From Streptomyces plumbidurans (GTDB lineage: Bacteria; Actinomycetota; Actinomycetes; Streptomycetales; Streptomycetaceae), in contig NZ_JAFJSY010000006.1 in the NCBI RefSeq assembly GCF_019857225.1, positions 1 through 64,000 of the forward strand: DNA of 64,000 nt, written 5' to 3'. A model generated the notes under the pieces. It saw only the letters and a program-made list of their open reading frames with translations, was not told the origin of the DNA and made no database searches. Shown here in pieces: positions 51,999 to 62,100 of the stretch. Made by a program: the position numbers and the translations under genes. The first letter of the stretch is position 1. Every line of letters begins with the position of its first letter.

Positions 51999-52928
51999 AT
52001 GACTACGGCGTCGTCGCACTCCTTCGAACCTGTCCTGGCGCGCATCGCCGAGGAGATCGAGCGGACCCCCGGCAGCGGCCGTCCCGCCGACTACATCCCG
52101 GCGCTCGCGGCCTGCGACCCGCGCCGCTTCGGCATGGCGGTGGCGGAGCTGGACGGCACGGTGTACGGCGTGGGGGACTGGCGCGAGCCGTTCTCCACGC
52201 AGTCCATCACCAAGGTCTTCACCCTCGCCCTCGACCTGGCCCGCGAGGGCGACGCACTGTGGGAGCACGTGGGCCGCGAGCCCTCCGGCAACCCCTTCAA
52301 CTCCCTGATCCAGCTGGAGTACGAGAACGGCATCCCGCGCAACCCGTTCATCAACGCGGGCGCCCTCGTCGTCACCGACCGGCTGCAGACCCGTACCGGA
52401 GACGCCTCGGGCGAACTGCTCGGCTTCCTGCGGGCGGAGAGCGGCAACCCCGCCCTGGACTTCGACAAGGACGTGGCCGCCTCCGAGTCCGCGCACGGGG
52501 ACCGCAATGCCGCCCTGGCGCACTTCATGGCGTCCTACGGCAACATCGACAACCCGGTCCCGGTGCTGCTGGACCAGTACTTCCGCCAGTGCTCCGTCAT
52601 GGCGTCCTGCGCCGATCTCGCCCTGGCCACCGGCTTCCTGGCCCGCCACGGCATTCGCGCCGACGGCGACCGGCTGCTCAGCCAGAGCCAGGCCAAGCAG
52701 GTCAACGCGGTGATGCTGACCTGCGGGACCTACGACGCGGCGGGCGAGTTCGCCTACCGCGTCGGCCTGCCCGGCAAGAGCGGTGTCGGCGGCGGCATCA
52801 TCGCGGTCGTGCCCGGACGCTGCACGCTGTGCGTGTGGAGCCCGGGGCTCGACGAGCGCGGCAACTCGGTGGCGGGCGTCGCGGCGCTGGACCGCTTCAC
52901 GACCCTGACCGGCCTTTCCGTGTTCTGA
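51999..52928 (+). CDS. glsA: Glutaminase (serine-type GlsA family)
   Basis: Protein of 309 aa, normal length for bacterial glutaminase. The catalytic Ser69-x-x-Lys72 is in FSTQSITKVF. Further conserved blocks are EPSGNPFNSLIQLEYENGIPRNPFINAGA, MASYGNIDNPVPVLLDQYF, TYDAAGEFAYRVGLPGKSGVGGGI. It hydrolyses glutamine to glutamate and ammonia. ATGs at 51990 and 51999 are both possible. It lies downstream of asparaginase but separated by a dispersed repeat. Confidence 0.93.
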   Translation: MTTASSHSFEPVLARIAEEIERTPGSGRPADYIPALAACDPRRFGMAVAELDGTVYGVGDWREPFSTQSITKVFTLALDLAREGDALWEHVGREPSGNPFNSLIQLEYENGIPRNPFINAGALVVTDRLQTRTGDASGELLGFLRAESGNPALDFDKDVAASESAHGDRNAALAHFMASYGNIDNPVPVLLDQYFRQCSVMASCADLALATGFLARHGIRADGDRLLSQSQAKQVNAVMLTCGTYDAAGEFAYRVGLPGKSGVGGGIIAVVPGRCTLCVWSPGLDERGNSVAGVAALDRFTTLTGLSVF

Positions 52929-52942
52929 ACCACGGTGGCCCC

Positions 52943-53713
52943 TCAGTTCAGGAACTCCGTCAGCAGCGGCAGCAGGACCGAGGTGCGGCGCATCAGCTCC
53001 ACATGCGTGGTGCCCGGCAGCACGGCCAGCCGCGCGCCCGGGATCAGCTCCCGCATCTCGGCCGCGTGCTCGATGCGTACGAAGTCGGTGTCGCCGATGA
53101 GCAGCAGCGTGGGCGCTGTGAGCCCACGCAGGTCGTCGGCGGTCCAGGGCAGCGGGGCGTGGGCCGCGCCCGTGACCCTGCCGAGGAACTCCTGGAAGTG
53201 CTCGGGATGCGGCGCCACGGCCGCGTAGGCGTCGGCCCACTCCTGGAAGTCCTCCTGGCTCGGCAGTCGCGGTGAGGTGTAGTCGGGGGTGCGGATCTCG
53301 TCGTGGTAGCCGTCCTGGTGGTACTGCACGGAGCCGAGCACCAAGCGCCCGACGCGCTCGGGATGCCGCACCGCGATCTCCAACGCGGTCAGGCCGCCGA
53401 GGCTGAAGCCGATGAAGTCGGCCTGTCCGATGCCGAGTTGGTCCAGCAGCGCCACGACGTCCGAGGCGAAGTTCGGCACCGACATCTCGCGCTCGGTGTC
53501 AGCGGTGTGGCCGTGCCCCTGCAGCTCGGGCGCCACGATGCGACGGCCCTCGCCGAGCGCGGGCAGCACCGCCCCGAAGGACAGGCCGACGGTGTGCACC
53601 CCTCCGTGCAGCAGCACCAGCGGGCGGCTGCCGTCGTCGCCCGAGCCGTGGCTCTCGTAGTACATCTCCAGGCCGTTGACCTTCGCGTATGCGGAGTCGG
53701 CGGGCATGTTCAT
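52943..53713 (-). CDS. Alpha/beta hydrolase
   Basis: Protein of 256 aa with an alpha/beta-hydrolase fold: LVLLHGGVHT, PELQGHGHTADTE, nucleophile elbow GFSLGGLTAL (Ser near 114), acid in LIGDTDFV and His in PGTTHVELM. The broad esterase/epoxide-hydrolase-like class; substrate unknown. ATG at 53713 or 53707 are both possible. It is convergent with glsA, only 14 bp apart. Confidence 0.9.
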   Translation of the reverse strand: MNMPADSAYAKVNGLEMYYESHGSGDDGSRPLVLLHGGVHTVGLSFGAVLPALGEGRRIVAPELQGHGHTADTEREMSVPNFASDVVALLDQLGIGQADFIGFSLGGLTALEIAVRHPERVGRLVLGSVQYHQDGYHDEIRTPDYTSPRLPSQEDFQEWADAYAAVAPHPEHFQEFLGRVTGAAHAPLPWTADDLRGLTAPTLLLIGDTDFVRIEHAAEMRELIPGARLAVLPGTTHVELMRRTSVLLPLLTEFLN

Positions 53714-53891
53714 CACGTCCGTTCGGTAAGTGCCGGGACTGGCAGGAACGCTTGAAGAGACACAGGGGAGACCGGCCGGGCACGGGGGAATCATCGCTGC
53801 GGCGGCAGGATCACACGCCGGTCACATGCAGGCCCCCGCCCGGAAGGGGGCGCGTCAATCTCCGGCCACCCGGCATCGACACGCTGGTCGA

Positions 53892-55295
53892 GTGTTGGCC
53901 AAGGCCTTTCCCGTCGATCTCCGCCGCTGCCAGATGCTGGGCCTGGCCGGTACCGCCTTCCTCGCCCTGGGCGGTGAGTCGGCCGGCGCCCTGCCCGTAC
54001 GGGAGCTGCTGGCTCCGGCCAACGTCCACGCCGCCCTCGGCCTGGTCGGCGTCTACTTCGGCGTCGTCCTGCTGATCGCCGCCTGGGTGCTGCTCGGCCG
54101 GCTCGTGCGCGGCACCGAACCGCCCACCCCGCGCGACCTGATGCTCGTTCTCGCCGTCTGGGCGGCACCGCTGCTCCTCGCCCCGCCGCTGTTCAGCCGT
54201 GACGTCTACAGCTACCTCGCCCAGGGCGCCATGGTCGACGCCCACATGGACGTCTACGCCCAGGGCCCCGCCCAGCTCGGCGGCCCGCTCGCCGACGAGG
54301 TGGCACCGCTGTGGCAGCACACCGGCGCCCCGTACGGCCCGGTGTTCCTCGCCGTCGCCTCCGCGCTGTCCGGCCTGACCCGGGGCGAGATCCCCGCGGG
54401 CCTCTTCGGTATGCGGCTGGTCGCGCTGCTCGGCGTGGCGCTGATGGCCGCCGCGCTGCCCCGGCTGGCCCGGCACAGCGGAGCCGACCCGGCCGCCGCA
54501 CTCTGGCTCGGCGCCCTCAACCCGCTGGTCCTGCTCCACCTGGTCGCGGGCGCCCACAACGACGCCATCATGCTCGGTCTGCTCGGCGTCGGCCTGGTCG
54601 CCGCGCTCGGCGGACGGCCGGTCCTGGGCGCCGCGCTGGTCACCCTCGCCGCGCTGGTCAAGGCACCCGCCGTACTGGGGCTCGCCGCGGTCGTCCTCCT
54701 CCAGGTGCGGGCGGGCAGACCCCCGGCCAAGGCGGCGCTGACGACCGCACTCGCCGCCGCGGCCACCACCGTCGCCGCGACCGCACTCGCCGGCACGGGA
54801 TACGGCTGGATCGGCGCCCTCGACACCCCCGTCTCCCCGCACAACTGGGCGCTCTCCAGCCTCCTCGGCCGCGCCACCGGCGCCCTGCTGGGGCGCTTCG
54901 ACAGCGACCTTGCGCCGCTGGCCCTGCCGGCCTGGCATCTGCTCGGTCTCCTGATCACCGCGGTCGTGGTGGCGGCCATATGGTGGCGGCTGCGCCCCAG
55001 ACCCGTCTACGCGCTGGGCCTCAGCCTGGCCGCGGTGGCCGCGTTCGGCCCGGCGATCCGCCCCTGGTACGCCCTGTGGGGGCTGTTCCTGATCGCCGCC
55101 GCGGCCCCGACCACCTCGGTACGGCAACGGGTGGCGGCCGTGACGGGAGTGCTCGCGCTCGCCACCCTGCCGAGCGGCGGCCCGGCCGACAGCGGGCAGT
55201 TGATGCTCGCCGTGTCCGGCGGCGCGCTGGCCGTGGTCGTGCTGTGGCAGGCCCACCAGGCCGCGCAGGCACCCGCCGTGGGACGGACCGCGTGA
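53892..55295 (+). CDS. MptB-like polyprenol-phosphomannose-dependent mannosyltransferase
   Basis: Membrane protein of about 467 aa with some 12 helices. The external loop FSRDVYSYLAQGAMVDAHMDVYAQGP (Asp in RDVY is the GT-C catalytic type) and PYGPVFLAVAS match MptB-type alpha-1,6-mannosyltransferases. It would use a polyprenol-linked mannose at the outer face of the membrane. The start is uncertain: GTG at 53892 has no clear ribosome site, and in-frame ATGs lie at 53826 and 53934. It overlaps the next gene as GTGA. Confidence 0.82.
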   Translation: MLAKAFPVDLRRCQMLGLAGTAFLALGGESAGALPVRELLAPANVHAALGLVGVYFGVVLLIAAWVLLGRLVRGTEPPTPRDLMLVLAVWAAPLLLAPPLFSRDVYSYLAQGAMVDAHMDVYAQGPAQLGGPLADEVAPLWQHTGAPYGPVFLAVASALSGLTRGEIPAGLFGMRLVALLGVALMAAALPRLARHSGADPAAALWLGALNPLVLLHLVAGAHNDAIMLGLLGVGLVAALGGRPVLGAALVTLAALVKAPAVLGLAAVVLLQVRAGRPPAKAALTTALAAAATTVAATALAGTGYGWIGALDTPVSPHNWALSSLLGRATGALLGRFDSDLAPLALPAWHLLGLLITAVVVAAIWWRLRPRPVYALGLSLAAVAAFGPAIRPWYALWGLFLIAAAAPTTSVRQRVAAVTGVLALATLPSGGPADSGQLMLAVSGGALAVVVLWQAHQAAQAPAVGRTA

Positions 55296-56662
55296 ACGCT
55301 CCCCGCACCGACCGCGGCCGACTGTTGCTGGTATTCGCCCTGGCCGCCGCCGTCACCGTCTTCACCGCGACCGTGCCGCTGCTGCGCGACTGGTTCGACC
55401 TGCGCGTCTACCACGGGGCGGTCAACGCCTGGGTCCACCACGGCGGCCGGCTCTATGACTATCAGGTGCCGGGCACGGCGTACGGCTTCACCTACCCGCC
55501 GTTCGCGGCCGTCGCCATGCTGCCCATGTCCCTCGTCGGCCTGCACACGGCGATCGCCGCCGCACTCGTGCTCAACCTGGCGGCCCTGGCACTGGTCGTG
55601 CACCTCCTCACCGACGGGACATGGCGCCGCCACGGCTGGTTCGGCTGCGCCGTGGGCCTGTGCCTGCTCGCGCTGTACGAACCGCTGCGCGACACCTTCA
55701 GCTTCGGCCAGGTCAACATCCTGCTGCTGGCCCTGGTGCTCACCGACGCCCGGCTGCTCGCCACCGGCCGGGAACGCCTGGCGGGCGTCGGCATCGGCCT
55801 GGCCGCCGCGATCAAGCTCACGCCCGCGGTCTTCATCGGTCTGCTGCTGATCGCCCGGCGATGGCGTGCGGCCGCCGTCGCGAGCGCGGTCACGGCGGCG
55901 GCGACCGGGCTCGCCGCATGGGTGGACCCGGCGGCCTCCCGTTTCTACTGGACCGACGCCCTGTGGGACACCAGCCGGGTGGGCCGCCTCGCCTACGTCT
56001 CCAACCAGTCGCTCCAGGGCATCCTGGCCCGGCTCGGCGTCATGGACCGCGCGGTGTGGGCCGGGGCGGTCCTGGTGGTCCTCGGCATCTGGGCGTGGCG
56101 TGCCCGCCGTGCGGTGGCGGCGGACGACTGGCCGGCCGCGTTCGCCCTCACCGGCGCGACGGCGTGCCTGGTCAGCCCCATCACCTGGGTGCACCACCTG
56201 GTGTGGCTGCTGCCGGCGTTCGCCGTGCTGGTGCGCAGCGGGCACGCGCGCGTGGCGGGCGTCCTGTACGCCGTGATGTGCACCAGCGTGGTGTGGCTGT
56301 GGTTCCACGACGCGTCAGGCATCGACGGCTTCCTCGGCAGCAACGTCTACACCTGGATCACACTGGGTCTCCTGCTGTGGCTGCCGGTGGGTCAACTCCG
56401 CGCCGACGCCCTGCCCCTGGCCCGCAGCACCAGCGCCACGGCCACCGCACCGAGCAGGGCGGCACCCGAGACGACACCGGCCGTCGGCCATCCGGGGCCG
56501 CTGTCCCGGGCGCCGGCCACCGGTGTGGCGCGTGGTGCCGCCACCGGCGTGGCGTGCGGCCCCGGCCGCGACCTGACCCGCAGCCCGTCCAGCGAGCCCA
56601 CCGGTTCGACCAGCCCGTCCGCCGCGAACCCCCAGTCCAGCAGCCGGCGAGCCTCCTCGTAG
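55292..56662 (+). CDS. GT87-family (DUF2029) membrane glycosyltransferase
   Basis: Protein of 456 aa with about ten helices. LRDWFDLRVYHGAVNAWVHHGGRLYDYQ and TYPPFAAVAML are typical of GT87 alpha-mannosyltransferases such as mycobacterial PimE. It uses a polyprenol-phosphate sugar. Its GTG overlaps the upstream transferase stop. The last ~85 residues (from about ADALPLARSTS) are Ala/Ser/Thr/Pro-rich and are encoded opposite the carboxypeptidase gene (271-bp overlap), so the C-terminus looks like antisense read-through rather than a conserved domain. Confidence 0.82.
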   Translation: MNAPRTDRGRLLLVFALAAAVTVFTATVPLLRDWFDLRVYHGAVNAWVHHGGRLYDYQVPGTAYGFTYPPFAAVAMLPMSLVGLHTAIAAALVLNLAALALVVHLLTDGTWRRHGWFGCAVGLCLLALYEPLRDTFSFGQVNILLLALVLTDARLLATGRERLAGVGIGLAAAIKLTPAVFIGLLLIARRWRAAAVASAVTAAATGLAAWVDPAASRFYWTDALWDTSRVGRLAYVSNQSLQGILARLGVMDRAVWAGAVLVVLGIWAWRARRAVAADDWPAAFALTGATACLVSPITWVHHLVWLLPAFAVLVRSGHARVAGVLYAVMCTSVVWLWFHDASGIDGFLGSNVYTWITLGLLLWLPVGQLRADALPLARSTSATATAPSRAAPETTPAVGHPGPLSRAPATGVARGAATGVACGPGRDLTRSPSSEPTGSTSPSAANPQSSSRRASS

Positions 56663-57576
56663 ACGGCGAATCCGCCGCCCTCCTGAGGGTTCATCACCGT
56701 GACGACGAGCGTGCGCCCGTCCCGGCGGGCGGCGGCGACGAGCGTGTTGCCGGCGTTGCTGGTGTAGCCGTTCTTGACGCCGATCAGGCCCGGATACGGC
56801 TCCACTCCGTCCGCACCGGTCAGCAGCCGGTTGGTGTTCTTGATGCCGTACGACCATCCGCTCCCGCCCGGGAACTTCGCCTCGGCCGTGCCGCAGTAGC
56901 TCGCGAAGTCGGGGTTGCGCAGTCCCTCCCGGCCGAACACCGCCAGGTCGTACGCCGACGACACCTGGCCCGGCATGTCGTACCCGTCGGGCGAGCGCAC
57001 CTGCGTGTCCATGGCGCCGAGGGTGCGGGCCTTGGCCTGCATCTGCTCGGCGGTCCGGTGCCAGCCGCCGTTCATCGAGGCCAGGACGTCCACGGCGTCG
57101 TTGCCCGAGTTGAGGAAGACCCCGCGCCACAGATCCGAGACCCGGTACGTGAGCCCCCCGGCGACCCCGACCCTGCTGCTGCCGGGACCGATGTCGGCCA
57201 TCTCCTCCTCGCGGACCGTGTGCCGCAGGTCCGCCGGCAGGACCGGCAGCACGGTCAGGGCGAACAGGGTCTTGAGGGTGCTGGCGGGCGGCAGGGCCCG
57301 ATGGGCGTCGTGCGCGGCGAGCACCGCGCCGGTGCGCGCGTCGGACACCAGCCAGGACAGCGCGGAGACGTCCGGCAGCCCGGGTGCGCTCCGATGCGGC
57401 CGGACGAGAGTGCCCTCGCGATACAGATACGACGGCTGCGGCAGCCCCGCCCGAGCCGGGGCGGGCGGCACGGGCTCCGCACCGGCCGCGGCCGCCACGG
57501 GCGCGAACGCGATGACGCCCGCGACACAGAGCACACAGGTGGCGGCGGCCGCCCGGGATGGAAATTCGGTGATCAT
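56392..57576 (-). CDS. D-alanyl-D-alanine carboxypeptidase (penicillin-binding protein, class S11)
   Basis: Protein of 394 aa. A signal peptide (about 1-32) precedes the S11 domain with Ser99-x-x-Lys102 in PPASTLKT, SxN in FLNSGNDAVD and the third box as KNG in GVKNGYTSNAGN (instead of KTG). A C-terminal membrane anchor (about 365-385) with a short basic tail ends the protein. It trims D-Ala from peptidoglycan side chains outside the cell. The 3' 271 bp overlaps the GT87 gene. The start codon lies inside a 14-bp palindrome. Confidence 0.92.
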   Translation of the reverse strand: MITEFPSRAAAATCVLCVAGVIAFAPVAAAAGAEPVPPAPARAGLPQPSYLYREGTLVRPHRSAPGLPDVSALSWLVSDARTGAVLAAHDAHRALPPASTLKTLFALTVLPVLPADLRHTVREEEMADIGPGSSRVGVAGGLTYRVSDLWRGVFLNSGNDAVDVLASMNGGWHRTAEQMQAKARTLGAMDTQVRSPDGYDMPGQVSSAYDLAVFGREGLRNPDFASYCGTAEAKFPGGSGWSYGIKNTNRLLTGADGVEPYPGLIGVKNGYTSNAGNTLVAAARRDGRTLVVTVMNPQEGGGFAVYEEARRLLDWGFAADGLVEPVGSLDGLRVRSRPGPHATPVAAPRATPVAGARDSGPGWPTAGVVSGAALLGAVAVALVLRARGRASARS

Positions 57577-57583
57577 ATGATCA
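57570..57583. promoter_or_regulatory. Perfect palindrome over the carboxypeptidase start codon
   Basis: TGATCATATGATCA (7+7 bp) contains the start ATG (57576-57574). An operator or a leaderless-mRNA 5' end structure are both possible. Confidence 0.45.
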
Positions 57584-57699
57584 ACGTAGGAATTGGACCG
57601 GTGTACAGGGCGATGACCGGGCCGGGAACGTTCCGCTAGCACCCGGATGCCTCAGTGGGGTCACCTGACCTCCTCACTTCATCGCCCCTCAGCTTTCTA

Positions 57700-57730
57700 A
57701 CCCCTATTTGCGTCTTGACAGGTTAGGGGT
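57700..57730. promoter_or_regulatory. Inverted repeat before the DUF427 gene
   Basis: ACCCCTA (57700-57706) and TAGGGGT (57724-57730) flank 17 bp that includes TTGACA (57715-57720). It lies in an AT-richer 256-bp divergent region and may be the operator of the DUF427/MOSC operon. Confidence 0.45.
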
Positions 57731-57832
57731 GGGATGCTTGACTCGAACTGCAACCACTAAAAGCGCGCACAAGAGTTAGATTTGGACTCGGCGCCTGCCG
57801 TGGCTCCGGGCCGAGCCGGAAGGAACGAAACG

Positions 57833-58702
57833 ATGGGTCTGTCCTGGCAGCAAGGTCCGCTCGCCCCCGGCGCGGTCGGCCGCTTCCTCGTCCCCGAACC
57901 CCTGCCCGAGCGGATGCTGTTCGCGGAGCCGCTGCGCCGGCGCATGCGGGTCCGGTTCGCCGACACCTGGATCGCGGACAGCGAGGACGTCGTGCTGCTG
58001 CACGAGCCCGGCCGCTACCCGGTGGCGTACTTCCCCGTCGGCGACATCGACGCCGCCGTACTCGAGGCGGGCGGGCACACCACCCGCCACCGCGACCTCG
58101 GGCCGACCACCTGGTACACCGTGCGGGCGGGGACGCAGAGCAAGCAGCGCGCGGCCTGGCAACACACCGAACTGCCTGACCACGCTGCTGAGTTGAAGGG
58201 GCGCGTGGCCTTCGCCTGGCGGGCGATGGACGCCTTCTACGAGGAGGACGAGCGGATCGTCGGCCACGCCGCCGACAACTACCACCGCATCGACATCCGC
58301 CGCACCAGCCGCCATCTCGTCGTCCGCAGCGGCGACCGCGTCGTCGCCGACTCCCGGCGGCCGCTGGTCCTCTACGAGTCCGGGTTCGCGCCCCGCTGGT
58401 ACGTGCCGCGGGCCGATGTCGACGAGACGGCCCTGACCCCGGCCGACACCCGGACGTTCTGCCCCTACAAGGGTCTGTGCGACTACTACGACATCGGTGA
58501 GGCGCGGCGCGCCGCTTGGTCGTACCGCAACGCCTACCGGGAGGTCGACCGCATCGAGGACCTGGTCTCCTTCGAGCCCGACGAGGTCGAGGTGCGACTC
58601 GACGGTGTCCGGCTGAGGCTGGAACCTGGGCAGAAAGTCGTCTCGCACGGCGTCGACCGCAACCTCGATCTCGACGAGACGGCTCCCGTCGAGCAGCCGT
58701 GA
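57833..58702 (+). CDS. Tandem DUF427-domain protein
   Basis: Protein of 289 aa with two DUF427-like halves (about 30-125 and 145-250). The second contains LYESGFAPRWYVPRADV and FCPYKGLCDYYDIG, typical of the family. DUF427 proteins are small beta-barrel proteins of unknown function. The ATG has GGAAGGA upstream. Its stop is 26 bp from the MOSC fusion gene, so the two form an operon. Confidence 0.88.
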   Translation: MGLSWQQGPLAPGAVGRFLVPEPLPERMLFAEPLRRRMRVRFADTWIADSEDVVLLHEPGRYPVAYFPVGDIDAAVLEAGGHTTRHRDLGPTTWYTVRAGTQSKQRAAWQHTELPDHAAELKGRVAFAWRAMDAFYEEDERIVGHAADNYHRIDIRRTSRHLVVRSGDRVVADSRRPLVLYESGFAPRWYVPRADVDETALTPADTRTFCPYKGLCDYYDIGEARRAAWSYRNAYREVDRIEDLVSFEPDEVEVRLDGVRLRLEPGQKVVSHGVDRNLDLDETAPVEQP

Positions 58703-58728
58703 GCACGAGCACGAGGAAGGAGCGGGCC

Positions 58729-60453
58729 ATGCCGTCCCTGCTGTCGGTGAACGTGGGAAAACCCAAGGACGTGGCGTGGCAGGGCCGTACGGTCCACACC
58801 GGTGTGTGGAAGGACCCGGTGTCCGGACCGGCCATGGTGCGCCGGCTCAACATCGACGGCGACGGCCAGGGCGACACCAAGGGCCACGGCGGTGAGCAAC
58901 GGGCGGTGCTCGTCTACCAGATCGAGTCCTATCGCTACTGGCAACGGCACTTCGGACGCGACAACTTCACCTTCGGACAGTTCGGGGAGAACCTCACCGT
59001 CGACGGCCTTGCCGATGACGAGGTCTGCATCGGCGACCAATACCGCATCGGCGAGGCCGAGTTCGAGGTCACCCAGCCCCGGGTCACCTGCTACCGCGTC
59101 GGAATGCGCATGGGCGAACCGGAGTTGCCCGCCCTGCTGGTCAGCCACCACCGCCCCGGCTTCTACATGCGCGTCCTGCGCGAGGGACGCATCGAGGCCG
59201 GCGACCGGATCGTCAAAACCCGTACCGGCCCCGGAGCGCTCACCGTGGCCGACACCGACGCGCTGCTCTACCTCCCCGACCGCGACCCGGCCAAGCTGCG
59301 CCTCGCTGTCGACATCCCCGCGCTGAGCCCGGGTTGGCAGGGCTCGTTCCGCGAACTGCTCGCCGACGGATCCGGCGCCGCCGCTGCCGCCCGCCCCGCC
59401 TGGGACGGCTTCCGCGAGCTGCGGGTGGCCGACGTCGTCGCCGAGAGCGCGACCGTCACCTCGATCCATCTGACCGCCACCGACGGGACCCGGCTCCCGG
59501 CCGCCCGCGCGGGCCAGTATCTGACGCTGCGGGTCCCCGGCGCCGGGCAGCCCGCACCGGTGCGCAGCTACTCGCTGTCCTCCGCGCCCGACACGGGCAG
59601 CTACCGCATCAGCGTCAAGCATGAACCGCACGGCGCCGCGAGCGGCTTCCTGACCACCGGTCTGCGCGCGGGCGGGCTGCTCGAAGTCGCGGCGCCGCGC
59701 GGCGAGTTCGTGCTCACCGAGGGCACCGGCCCGGTCCTGCTGATCTCCGCGGGCATCGGCGTGACACCGACGCTGTCCATGCTGCACGTGCTCGCGGCCG
59801 CCCGCAGCGACCGCGAGATCTGGTGGATCCACGGTGCCCGCAGCCCGGGCGAGCACCCGCTCGCCGCGGAGGCGCGCCCCCTCCTCGCGGCACTCCCGCA
59901 CTCCCGTGAGCATCTCTTCTACAGCGCGGCCACCGCCGAGGAACGCGATCGCGACGGCGCGAGCGCCGGGCGCGTGACCAAGGACGCGCTGACCGCCCTG
60001 AAGGTCCCGGCCGACGCCACCGCCTACATCTGCGGGCCAGCGGCATTCATGACCGACATGACGGACGCCCTCGTCGCGGCCGGCCTCGACCCGGCCCGCA
60101 TCCACACCGAACTGTTCGGGGCGCTGCCCGCCATCAACCCCGGTCTCACCGCGCAGACACGCCGGCCACCGCACCAGCCGCCCGGACCGCCCGGCTCCGG
60201 CCCGACGGTGACCTTCGCCCGCAGCGGCATCTCCACGCCCTTCCCCGACAGCCGCGGCAGCCTGCTCGAACTCGCCGACGCCTGCGACGTCCCCGCCCGC
60301 TGGAGCTGCCGCACCGGCGTCTGCCACACCTGCGTCACCCCCCTCCTGTCGGGCCGAGTCACCTACGAGCCGGCCCCGCTGGAGCCCCCGCCCGACGGCG
60401 ACGTACTCATCTGCTGCGCCCGGCCCGGCGGCGACATCGTGCTGGACATGTGA
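58729..60453 (+). CDS. MOSC domain - ferredoxin reductase - [2Fe-2S] ferredoxin fusion
   Basis: Protein of 574 aa. Residues 1-180: MOSC domain resembling YiiM (GDTKGHGGEQRAVLVYQIESY, TQPRVTCYRVGMRMG), which binds molybdenum cofactor and a substrate amidoxime or N-hydroxylated compound. Residues about 230-480: FAD/NAD(P)H reductase (VRSYSLSSAP, LISAGIGVTPTLSML, YICGPAAFMTD). Residues about 490-574: plant-type ferredoxin with Cys527, Cys532, Cys535 and Cys562/563. All the electron-transfer parts needed for N-reduction or hydroxylation occur in one chain. GGAAGGAG precedes the ATG at 58729. Confidence 0.9.
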   Translation: MPSLLSVNVGKPKDVAWQGRTVHTGVWKDPVSGPAMVRRLNIDGDGQGDTKGHGGEQRAVLVYQIESYRYWQRHFGRDNFTFGQFGENLTVDGLADDEVCIGDQYRIGEAEFEVTQPRVTCYRVGMRMGEPELPALLVSHHRPGFYMRVLREGRIEAGDRIVKTRTGPGALTVADTDALLYLPDRDPAKLRLAVDIPALSPGWQGSFRELLADGSGAAAAARPAWDGFRELRVADVVAESATVTSIHLTATDGTRLPAARAGQYLTLRVPGAGQPAPVRSYSLSSAPDTGSYRISVKHEPHGAASGFLTTGLRAGGLLEVAAPRGEFVLTEGTGPVLLISAGIGVTPTLSMLHVLAAARSDREIWWIHGARSPGEHPLAAEARPLLAALPHSREHLFYSAATAEERDRDGASAGRVTKDALTALKVPADATAYICGPAAFMTDMTDALVAAGLDPARIHTELFGALPAINPGLTAQTRRPPHQPPGPPGSGPTVTFARSGISTPFPDSRGSLLELADACDVPARWSCRTGVCHTCVTPLLSGRVTYEPAPLEPPPDGDVLICCARPGGDIVLDM

Positions 60454-60491
60454 GACGGGCGAACACCATGACCACCACATCCGCCGCACAT

Positions 60492-60515
60492 TGCGACCGG
60501 CCACAATGGGTCGCA
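60492..60515 (+). promoter_or_regulatory. Inverted repeat before the DGPF/ECF42 pair
   Basis: TGCGACC (60492-60498) and GGTCGCA (60509-60515), perfect 7-bp arms with a 10-bp spacer, 23 bp upstream of the ATG at 60539. It could be a regulator site or overlap the promoter of the pair. Confidence 0.4.
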
Positions 60516-60538
60516 CGAGCCCGAGGAGTGACGACACG

Positions 60539-60946
60539 ATGGCCAAGTACCTGCTGCTGAAGCACTATCGGGGCGCCCCGGCCTCGGTCAACGACGTGCC
60601 GATGGACCAGTGGACACCGGAGGAGATCGCGGCGCACGCGCAGTACATGGACGACTTCGCGGCACGGCTGGAGAAGAGCGGGGAGTACGTCGAGGGCCGG
60701 GCGCTGACCCCCGAGGGGACCTTCGTCCGCTACGACGGCGAGGGGCGCCCGCCCGTCACCGACGGTCCGTTCGCCGAGACCAAGGACCTCATCGCCGGCT
60801 GGATGGTGATCGACGTCGACAGCTACGAGCGCGCCCTCGAACTGGCCGCGGAGCTGTCCGCCGCCCCCGGCGCGGGCGGCAAGCCCGTCCAGGAGTGGCT
60901 CGAGGTGCGCCCGTTCATGGCCGAGCACTGCACCACGACGGAGTGA
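60539..60946 (+). CDS. DGPF/YCII-related protein (ECF42 partner)
   Basis: Protein of 135 aa: MAKYLLLKHYRG, PEEIAAHAQYMDDFAARLEKSGEYVEGRALTPEG and the DGPFAE signature. YCII-like proteins of this kind are the characteristic neighbours of ECF42 sigma factors. The function is unknown, with a postulated role in sensing or signalling. The next gene starts eight bp downstream (or overlaps as GTGA). Confidence 0.92.
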   Translation: MAKYLLLKHYRGAPASVNDVPMDQWTPEEIAAHAQYMDDFAARLEKSGEYVEGRALTPEGTFVRYDGEGRPPVTDGPFAETKDLIAGWMVIDVDSYERALELAAELSAAPGAGGKPVQEWLEVRPFMAEHCTTTE

Positions 60947-60954
60947 CCCCTTCG

Positions 60955-62100
<1,146 letters not shown>

